Source: DATJZG01 sp035499295 | Lineage (GTDB): Bacteria > Myxococcota > Myxococcia > Myxococcales > Anaeromyxobacteraceae | Length of the DNA: 22,690 bases | Assembly: GCA_035499295.1 (NCBI GenBank) | Contig: DATJZG010000176.1 | Location: 1 to 22,690 of the forward strand | Direction of reading: 5' to 3' | In this document: in pieces, positions 16,590 through 22,690 of the stretch | Layout: every line of letters starts with the position of its first letter | Numbering within the stretch: the stretch's first letter is position 1 | Program-made: the position numbers and the translations under genes | Notes under the pieces: model-generated | Databases searched by the model: none | Seen by the model: the letters and a program-made list of their open reading frames with translations, nothing else | Told to the model about the DNA's origin: nothing

Positions 16590-19500
16590 ATGACATTCAG
16601 CGGCATCCCGCTACGGAAGAAGGTGGTGCTGGCAGGCCTTGCCCCGGCCTTGGCGCTGGGCCTCGTGTTCGCCCTCGTCCTCGCGGCCTTCGGCTGGCGG
16701 GTGTCCGGAGCGGTGCGGGAGCGCTTCGGGGCCGCAGCCGAGGGTCAGCTGACCCGGGCCGCCCTCGACCTGCGAATGCTCGCCGAGGTCTCGCACGCGG
16801 AGCTGTCGGGCCGCGTGGCTTCGAACCTGGACGTGGCGCGCGACGTCGTGGCCCGGGGAGGTGGCATCTCGGTCGGCCGGGACGCAGTCGGGTGGGAGGC
16901 CGTGAACCAGTTCGACAAGTCAAAGACGGCGCTCGAGCTCCCGCGGCTGCTCGTCGGCGGCAACTGGCTGGGACAGAACAAGGACGCCAGCAAGGGAACT
17001 CCGGTGGTGGACGAGGTGACCCGCCTCGTCGGGGGCAACGCCACCGTCTTCCAGCGGATGAACGACCGCGGCGACATGCTGCGCGTCGCCACCACGGTCC
17101 GGAACGCACAGGGGGCGCGCGCTATCGGGACGTACATCCCCGTCTCCAACCCGGGCGGGCAGCCAAACCCGGTGCTGGCGCGCGTGTTGCGCGGCGAGCG
17201 GTTCGTCGGTCGCGCCTTCGTGGTGGACGCCTGGTACCTGACCGCCTACGAGCCGCTCCAGGACAAGTCCGGGGCCATCGTCGGCATGCTCTTCGTCGGC
17301 ATCCGTCAGGACTCGCTCGAGAGCATCCGAGCCGCCCTCACGGGATTCCGCCTGGGAGCCACCGGCCACGCGTACGTGCTGGGAGGGAAGGGAACCCAGC
17401 GCGGCCAGGTCCTGGTGGCGCCCCCGGGCTCGAAGGAGGGAGAGACACTGTGGGAGGCCCGCGACCAGAGCGGCAACGCCTACGTCCAGGAGATCGTCAC
17501 CAAGGCGGTGAACCTCAAGCCCGGTGAGCAATTCGTCTATCGCTATCGTGCGCCTCTGGCGCGCACCGCGGCGGTCGCCTACTTCGAGCCCTGGGACTGG
17601 ATCGTCGTCACCGAGATCGACGAGGACGAGATCGCTGCCCCGGCGCTCGAGGTGACCCATGGAGTCTCCCTGGCGATCCTGGTCGCGGTGCTCCTCGGCG
17701 GAGGATTGCTGGCGTGGACCGCGATCGCGGTGCGTCGCCTGGCCACCCGGGTGGCGGCGCCAGTCGAGGCGATCGCCGACGCCGCCGAGCGCATCGCCCG
17801 GGGCGACGTGCGCCAGACCATCACCCACCAGGGCTCGGACGAAGTGGGTCGCCTCGCCCAGGCGTTCCGCCACACCATCGAGTACCTGAACGACGTGGCG
17901 CGCTGCGCGCGCGCCATGGCCGAGGGGGACCTCTCGGTGGAGCTCAAGGCTCGGTCCGAGGCGGACGAGCTCACCCAGAGCTTCCTCGCCGCCCGGGCCG
18001 CGCTGCGCGATGTGGTAGCGGTCACCGGCGAGCTGAGCAACGCAGGGATCGAAGGGCGCCTGGCGGCGCGCGCCGACGTGGAGAGGTTCCGGGGGGCCTA
18101 CCGCGACGTGGTCCTGGGAATGAACTCGACCCTCGAGGCGGTCACGAGGCCGCTCTCGGCCGCCGCGGACGCGCTCGATCGGATCGGACGCGGCGACGTG
18201 CCGGATCCGCTCGCGGCCGGGTGGAAGGGGGACTTCGCCCGGGTCGAGCAGAGCATCAACCGCTGCATCGCCGCCGTGCGCCTCCTGGTCGAGGACGCGG
18301 ACCTCCTCGGGAGGGCGGCCGTCTCCGGCGAGCTACGGGCGAGGGCCGACGCGACGCGCCACGGCGGCGACTTCCGGCGCATCGTCGAGGGCGTGAACGC
18401 CGCGCTCGACGCGGTGGTCGGACCCCTCTCGGCTGCTGCGACGCAGTTGCAGAGGATCTCGCGCGGAGACTTCCCGGACCGGGTCGACGGCACCTTCCCC
18501 GGCGATTTCTCGCAGATCCGGGAGAGCCTGGAGCGGTCGGTCACCGCGGTCCGGGCCCTCGCCGCCGACGTCCGCGCGCTGTCCGAGGCGGCGGTGGCAG
18601 GGAAGCTGGCGACGCGCGCGGATGTATCCCGCCACCAGGGGGAATACCGCGCCGTCGTCGTGGCCTTGAATTCGACGCTCGACGCGATCATCGCCCCGGT
18701 GCAGGAATCCACCGGGGCGCTCCAACGGCTCGCGGCCCGCGATCTCACGGTCCGGGTGGTCGGCCACTACAACGGCGAGCACGCGCGAATCCGCGATGCC
18801 GTGAACGCGACCGCCGTGGCGCTCGAGCGGGCCATCGGCCAGGTCGCGACGACGGCGGAGCAGGTGGCCGGGTCGGCGTCTGAGATCGCGAACTCGAGCA
18901 CGGCCGTGGCGTCGGGAGCGAGCGAGCAGGCGAGCGCCATCGAGGAGACCTCGACGAGCCTTGAGTCGATGGCCGAATCCGCGAGGACCACCGCCGACGC
19001 CGCGACCCAGGCGACCGCCCTCTCGGACGGGGCCAACGAAGCCGCGCGGCGCGGCACCGAATCGGTCGCCGTCCTGCGGGCCGCAATGGATCGCGCGCGC
19101 ACGTCCGCCCAGGGAACGTCGCAGATCATCAAGGACATGAGCGAGATCGCCTTCCAGACGAACCTCCTCGCCCTCAATGCGGCGGTCGAGGCGGCCCGGG
19201 CGGGCGAGGCCGGGCGCGGCTTCGCGGTGGTGGCGGAGGAGGTGAGGAGCCTCGCCCTGCGTTCCAAGGAGGCGGCGGCGCGCACCGAGGCCCTCATCCG
19301 GGAGTCGCTCTCGCACGTGGAGAACGGCGCCAAGACCGGGGAGGGCGTGGCCGAGGTGCTGAGAGAGGTCTCCAGCTCTTTCGAGCGCGTCAGCGCCGTC
19401 GTGGGCAGGATCCGGGAGGCGGCCTTGGCGCAGTCCGCCGCCGTGGCGCAGGTCCGGCAGGGGGTCGGCCAGATGGACGGCGTCACCCAGACGAACGCCG

Positions 19501-19667
19501 CGAGCGCCGAGGAGGCGAGCGCGTCGGCTGCAGGTCTCGCCCAGCAGGCGGAATCGCTCGCGGCGATGGTGCGGGGCTTCCGGATCGGCGAGCAGCGCGA
19601 GGGCTCGGCTCCGCCCGAGGTGGAGGGACGACCTTTGGGCAGCGAAGGTCCCCTGGCTCGAGCATAG
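16590..19667 (+). CDS. Methyl-accepting chemotaxis protein with Cache sensor and poly-HAMP array
   Basis: 1025 residues from ATG 16590-16592; the in-frame extension upstream to 16317 is not protein-like and lacks the TM-first layout. TM1 (about 12-36) and TM2 (about 356-380) flank a periplasmic sensor of the Cache type (about 45-350; GTYIPVSNPGGQPNPV, VDAWYLTAYEPLQD, VGMLFVGI, FEPWDWIVVTEI). A HAMP domain (378-440) is followed by a fourth HAMP-like linker and three ~92-residue repeats starting near 485, 577 and 668, each with GxLxxRADxxRxxGxxRxxVxxxNxxLD. The signalling domain has the conserved tip EIAFQTNLLALNAAVEAARAG (from 852) and continues FAVVAEEVRSLA. There is no NWETF-like CheR tether at the C-terminus. 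It should feed a CheA array encoded elsewhere. The ligand is unknown; Cache domains often bind small organic acids or amines. Confidence 0.94.
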   Translation: MTFSGIPLRKKVVLAGLAPALALGLVFALVLAAFGWRVSGAVRERFGAAAEGQLTRAALDLRMLAEVSHAELSGRVASNLDVARDVVARGGGISVGRDAVGWEAVNQFDKSKTALELPRLLVGGNWLGQNKDASKGTPVVDEVTRLVGGNATVFQRMNDRGDMLRVATTVRNAQGARAIGTYIPVSNPGGQPNPVLARVLRGERFVGRAFVVDAWYLTAYEPLQDKSGAIVGMLFVGIRQDSLESIRAALTGFRLGATGHAYVLGGKGTQRGQVLVAPPGSKEGETLWEARDQSGNAYVQEIVTKAVNLKPGEQFVYRYRAPLARTAAVAYFEPWDWIVVTEIDEDEIAAPALEVTHGVSLAILVAVLLGGGLLAWTAIAVRRLATRVAAPVEAIADAAERIARGDVRQTITHQGSDEVGRLAQAFRHTIEYLNDVARCARAMAEGDLSVELKARSEADELTQSFLAARAALRDVVAVTGELSNAGIEGRLAARADVERFRGAYRDVVLGMNSTLEAVTRPLSAAADALDRIGRGDVPDPLAAGWKGDFARVEQSINRCIAAVRLLVEDADLLGRAAVSGELRARADATRHGGDFRRIVEGVNAALDAVVGPLSAAATQLQRISRGDFPDRVDGTFPGDFSQIRESLERSVTAVRALAADVRALSEAAVAGKLATRADVSRHQGEYRAVVVALNSTLDAIIAPVQESTGALQRLAARDLTVRVVGHYNGEHARIRDAVNATAVALERAIGQVATTAEQVAGSASEIANSSTAVASGASEQASAIEETSTSLESMAESARTTADAATQATALSDGANEAARRGTESVAVLRAAMDRARTSAQGTSQIIKDMSEIAFQTNLLALNAAVEAARAGEAGRGFAVVAEEVRSLALRSKEAAARTEALIRESLSHVENGAKTGEGVAEVLREVSSSFERVSAVVGRIREAALAQSAAVAQVRQGVGQMDGVTQTNAASAEEASASAAGLAQQAESLAAMVRGFRIGEQREGSAPPEVEGRPLGSEGPLARA

Positions 19668-19730
19668 GGCTCGGCGCGGCCGATCTCGCGAGCGCGTTCG
19701 TAGCCGGGGCCCGAGGAGAGGGCTTTCCCG

Positions 19731-19755
19731 GAGCGTCGCCCTCCGATGGACGCTC
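19731..19755. terminator. Weak inverted repeat between convergent genes
   Basis: GAGCGTC and GACGCTC form a 7-bp stem with an 11-nt loop in the 108-bp gap between the chemoreceptor and the cytochrome gene. No T-run accompanies it on either strand, so the call rests mainly on position. Confidence 0.3.
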
Positions 19756-19775
19756 TCGCCCGGTGTCCCGGGACG

Positions 19776-21755
19776 CTATTTGGCCGAAAGCTTGGGCTTG
19801 GAGGCGAGCTCGGCCTCGGCGCCGTCGGTCAGGATCCGCGCCTCCTGGACCTTGTGGAGCGTGTACTGGGGCGCGTGAACTCCCCAGGATCCGTCCTTCT
19901 CCACGGCGTCCACGATCTCCTGTGCCTGGTTGACCATCGCCTGGACCTGCGCGCGCCTCGGCTGCGGGAGCCTGCTCTTCGCGAGGTCCGGGGCGAGCTT
20001 GGCGAGCGCCGCCTTCACCTCCTTCAGTCCCGTCTTCACCGGGTTCTGCCAGGCGACGACCTTCCCGTAGATCATCTTCTGGCTGGTGAAGCGGAGGTCC
20101 TCCGGAAGCTGGGACTGGGCGGGGCTGTGGCAGCCACCCGCCGCCGCCATGTTTGCGTCGCCCCAGCTGGTCCGCCCGCAGGACCACATGAGGTCGAGGA
20201 ACGGCTTGCCGTCCTTCTTGGCGAGCCGCCAGGCGCCGTCCTTGTAGTCGCGGCCCTTTCCTTCGGGCGGGTTCAGGGTCTTGGCGTCGGGGTCGACCAC
20301 GATCCTCCAGATGTGGGAGGTGCGCTGCGTGTCGAACCCGGCATAGTCCGGGTACTGGATGGAGCCGAAGTTCTCGCAGCTCATCATGGCCGGCATGTGG
20401 CAGCTCGAGCACTTGTTGGCGCCGTGAACGTTGTTCTTCGCGAAGAACGCGCCCTGCACGGTGTGGCAGTCCTGGCACTCCTTCTTCAAGCCTGGAACGG
20501 TGTAGCTGTCGCGCCAGTCGTTGGCGGTGACCTCGTGCGGGTCGTGGCAGGTCCCGCAGCGCATCCCCTTCTCGGTGTGCGCGGTGTAGTAGGCCTGGGC
20601 GCCCTCGGTGCCACACGACGGGCACTTGCTCTTGAAGTAGGCGCTGAAGGGGCGCTTCGGGTCCTTCTTCGCCTCGTCGGCATTCCACGCGAAACGCTGG
20701 TGGCACCGCTCGCAGTTCGACGGCATGCCCGTCCCGCGCGCGCCCACCAGGTGTCCGCCTGCGCCGTGACACTCCTCGCAGGTGATGCCCTTGTTGATGG
20801 TGTGCCTGCGCAGCTCCTCAGGCTTCCCCAGGGCCGCGATGAGCTCCTCCTGGCTCTTGAAGTCGAACTTGAAGCTATGACAGACCTCGCAGTAGGAGCT
20901 GGCGGGTTGGAAGAGCATGCTCTTGCGATTCTTGGCGCCGTAGGAGGTCATTCCCCAGACGGAGGAGCCGTTGTCGCCGAACTCCTCGAGCTTGGTGGGG
21001 AAGCCCGGCACGTAGGAAGCAATCTTCCTCGCGACGTCGGGAGTCATCGACTCCGCCCAGCTGCGGGAGAACTGGTTCCCCCCGGCCACGAGCGTCCCCG
21101 TCCGGTCGCGGAGCGTCCCCCCCTCGACGTGATAGGTGCCGCGCACCAGCCAGGCGTCGAGGAACCCGTACTTGGTCCGGGGGGTCCCGACCACCGCGAA
21201 CACCATGTCCGGCGTGATCCCCTGGGGGAGGACCGATGCCTTGCCTCCGTACAGCCCCTTCGTCAGGTCGCCGCCCGGGATCTCCTCCAACTCGTCGGGA
21301 AACCGGACCACCTTGGCGTGGCGTGACCGGGCCCACTTCTCGTACTGCACCGGGTGGCACTCCCCGCACTTCTTCGCTCCCACGAACTTGTTGGGGAGGT
21401 CGAGGATCGACTCCATCGGCAACCGGTAGGTGATCGAGGCGTGGCGGTTGTTCTGCTTGGCGTAGTCCGCACCCCCGCCGAACTCCACGAACTCCTCCTC
21501 CCGGTCGCTGATCTGGTACTTGCCGACGAGTCGCCCTTCCTTCTCGTAGACGGTGAAGAGAGGATGGGTCTTCTTCAGGAAATCGTAGAAGGCCTTCTCC
21601 TGCTCCAGGTACCCCTCCAGCGTCCGGGGAGCGCCTTCCGCGGACGCCTCCCGGCTGGCCGCCGGTGGCTCTTGCGGGCCGCCCGCCGATGCCGGGGTCG
21701 CGCCCAGGAAGCCTGCGAGCAACGCCGTCCACAACGTCCCGCGCGTGATGGTCAC
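19776..21755 (-). CDS. mccA: Octaheme cytochrome c, MccA/SirA-type dissimilatory sulfite reductase
   Basis: 659 residues from GTG 21753-21755, preceded by a strong GGGGGA ribosome-binding site. A Sec signal ends near ASAG (about residue 24), so the enzyme is periplasmic. Seven CXXCH heme sites start at residues 130, 289, 326, 348, 400, 427 and 449. An eighth, C526-x15-C542-H543, is the CX15CH motif that defines MccA, the enzyme that reduces sulfite to sulfide with six electrons. In the Wolinella enzyme a Cu(I) held by two cysteines sits beside the active-site heme. Non-heme cysteines C378, C381 (CPSCG) and C460 here are the candidates for those ligands. No mccB/C/D electron-transfer genes follow, as the next gene is convergent, so the quinol link must be elsewhere or differ. 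A YeiH-like transporter is divergent upstream. Confidence 0.88.
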   Translation of the reverse strand: MTITRGTLWTALLAGFLGATPASAGGPQEPPAASREASAEGAPRTLEGYLEQEKAFYDFLKKTHPLFTVYEKEGRLVGKYQISDREEEFVEFGGGADYAKQNNRHASITYRLPMESILDLPNKFVGAKKCGECHPVQYEKWARSRHAKVVRFPDELEEIPGGDLTKGLYGGKASVLPQGITPDMVFAVVGTPRTKYGFLDAWLVRGTYHVEGGTLRDRTGTLVAGGNQFSRSWAESMTPDVARKIASYVPGFPTKLEEFGDNGSSVWGMTSYGAKNRKSMLFQPASSYCEVCHSFKFDFKSQEELIAALGKPEELRRHTINKGITCEECHGAGGHLVGARGTGMPSNCERCHQRFAWNADEAKKDPKRPFSAYFKSKCPSCGTEGAQAYYTAHTEKGMRCGTCHDPHEVTANDWRDSYTVPGLKKECQDCHTVQGAFFAKNNVHGANKCSSCHMPAMMSCENFGSIQYPDYAGFDTQRTSHIWRIVVDPDAKTLNPPEGKGRDYKDGAWRLAKKDGKPFLDLMWSCGRTSWGDANMAAAGGCHSPAQSQLPEDLRFTSQKMIYGKVVAWQNPVKTGLKEVKAALAKLAPDLAKSRLPQPRRAQVQAMVNQAQEIVDAVEKDGSWGVHAPQYTLHKVQEARILTDGAEAELASKPKLSAK

Positions 21756-21940
21756 GTGTTCCCCCTTCCCGAGAGGAGCGACGAACCCGTCGCGAATTCA
21801 CCGCTGCCCGGGCCGCGACACCGGAGAGCGGCCCCCATTGTACGCCACGCGAGGACGTCGCGGCCGTTCGCCGGTGCACGCCGCCGGCTCCTCGCCATTC
21901 CTCGCGAGGATGGGCGCGAATTGCGGCATACTGGCCGGCC
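21756..21940. promoter_or_regulatory. Divergent promoter region of sulfite reductase and YeiH-like gene
   Basis: 185 bp between the two starts. A perfect 12-bp palindrome TCCTCGCGAGGA (21899-21910) lies about 30 bp upstream of the YeiH-like ATG and could be an operator for both genes. TTGCGGCATACT (21920-21931) sits just before the ATG, but no well-spaced -35/-10 pair is clear. Confidence 0.4.
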
Positions 21941-22690
21941 ATGGCTCGCGTCCTCGTGCCGCTGGTAGCCGCTCTCTGTTTGATCCCGGACGCGCCGGTT
22001 CTCGGATGGCGCGCGATCCCCACCTGGGGGGCGCTGCTCGCAGGAGTGGCCGTCGCTCTCACCTTCCGGAATCCGTGGCCCGCCCGGACGAAGGCGCTCA
22101 CTCCCCGCTTGCTCGCCGTGTCGGTGGTGGGCCTGGGCGCCGCGATGAACCTGCGAACCGTGGCCATCGCGGGGCTGCAGGGATTCGGCTACACGCTCGC
22201 CGGGATTGCCTGCACGCTGGCGCTCGGCGCAGCCATCACCCGGCTCCTCGCGGTGCGTCGAGAGACCGGCATCCTGGTGAGCGTGGGGACGGCCATCTGC
22301 GGGGGAAGCGCCATCGCCGCCGCTGCGCCGGTGATCGGGGCGGGCGACGACGAGACGAGCGCCTCGCTCGGCATCGTCTTCCTGCTCAACGCGCTCGCGC
22401 TGCTGGTGTTTCCGCCGGTGGGCCACCTGCTCGGGCTCTCCCAGCACGCCTTCGGCCTCTGGGCGGCCCTCGCCATCCACGACACCTCCAGCGTCGTGGG
22501 GGCCTCGGCAACCTACGGGAGAGAGGCGCTCGAGATCGCCACCACCACCAAGCTCGCCCGCGCCCTCTGGATCGTCCCGGTGACTCTCCTGCTCGGTGCC
22601 ATCATCGCCCGCGAGCGACACGCCCAAGCGGTGAAGCCGAGGGCCAAGCGTCCCTGGTTCATCCTCGGGTTCCTGGCCGCCGCGGCCGCC
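21941..22690 (+). CDS. YeiH/UPF0324 family membrane protein (putative sulfate/sulfite exporter), 3' end cut
   Basis: The frame from ATG 21941-21943 is open to the right edge, giving 250 residues of an expected ~320-340. It is a multi-helix membrane protein with family hallmarks: RLLAVSVVGLGAAMNL, VGTAICGGSAIAAAAPVIGA, ASLGIVFLLNALALLVFPPVGHLLGL and IHDTSSVVGASATYG. The Pfam family is annotated as conserved hypothetical protein 698 / putative sulfate exporter, and members occur beside sulfonate and sulfur-amino-acid degradation genes where sulfite or sulfate must leave the cell. Here it is divergent from an MccA-type sulfite reductase, which supports a role in moving sulfite or a related oxyanion across the inner membrane. 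The transported species and direction are inferred. The Shine-Dalgarno sequence is weak. Confidence 0.88.
   Translation, partial: MARVLVPLVAALCLIPDAPVLGWRAIPTWGALLAGVAVALTFRNPWPARTKALTPRLLAVSVVGLGAAMNLRTVAIAGLQGFGYTLAGIACTLALGAAITRLLAVRRETGILVSVGTAICGGSAIAAAAPVIGAGDDETSASLGIVFLLNALALLVFPPVGHLLGLSQHAFGLWAALAIHDTSSVVGASATYGREALEIATTTKLARALWIVPVTLLLGAIIARERHAQAVKPRAKRPWFILGFLAAAAA

Noticed and set aside
20613..20624. CPSCG in the cytochrome as a ninth heme site
   Set aside because: Lacks the distal His. It is better read as non-heme cysteines, perhaps copper ligands.
1..22690. CRISPR arrays, tRNA or rRNA genes, complete insertion sequences
   Set aside because: No regularly spaced direct repeats, no tRNA-like cloverleaf or rRNA stretch, and no intact transposase seen on either strand.

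Overview
The window is very GC-rich and reads as chromosome of a respiratory Gram-negative bacterium. The features that suggest this are an RND pump with an outer-membrane factor, a TonB-dependent receptor, lipoproteins, a poly-HAMP chemoreceptor and a multiheme cytochrome c. Together with the codon usage they point to Myxococcota/Deltaproteobacteria, possibly an Anaeromyxobacter-like organism. That placement is inference; no marker gene is present.

Left part (1-7213, all minus strand). A frameshifted tyrosine-recombinase remnant runs off the left edge. Next come two related cassettes. Cassette 1 is a Cys/His-rich small protein (1949-2410) upstream of a lipoprotein with an FnIII domain and a Met/Cys-rich tail (918-1799). 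Cassette 2 is a paralogous Cys/His-rich small protein (6737-7213), then a TonB-dependent receptor resembling OprC/NosA copper receptors (4153-6408), then a larger lipoprotein (2705-4135) with the same C-terminal domain and tail. The two small proteins share one cysteine spacing pattern and a Pro-rich end (RAPP and PPP in one, PPP in the other). The copy before the receptor has an 11-bp hairpin overlapping its stop codon. This looks like a copper-uptake locus in which the small ORFs may act as copper-sensing regulatory upstream ORFs, comparable in logic to the CruR/CutF (DUF2946) systems. It is the best candidate here for an undescribed system.

Middle part (7214-14085). About 1 kb of mostly decayed sequence holds the C-terminal half of an MNT-type nucleotidyltransferase. 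It is followed by a compact plus-strand RND efflux operon: adaptor lipoprotein, HAE1/AcrB-type pump and NodT-type outer-membrane factor. The operon ends in a 12-bp inverted repeat shared with the convergent neighbour.

Right part (14086-22690). A membrane-bound hybrid sensor histidine kinase (minus) is divergent from a 1025-residue chemoreceptor (plus) with three tandem ~92-residue HAMP-like repeats. Then comes a minus-strand octaheme cytochrome with seven CXXCH motifs plus one CX15CH motif, the signature of the MccA/SirA dissimilatory sulfite reductase. A YeiH/UPF0324-family membrane protein (putative sulfate/sulfite transporter), cut by the right edge, is divergent from it across a 185-bp intergenic region with a 12-bp palindrome. 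MccA-type enzymes carry a Cu(I) next to the active-site heme, so a copper-uptake locus and a copper-dependent sulfite reductase lie within about 14 kb. Any functional link between them is speculation.
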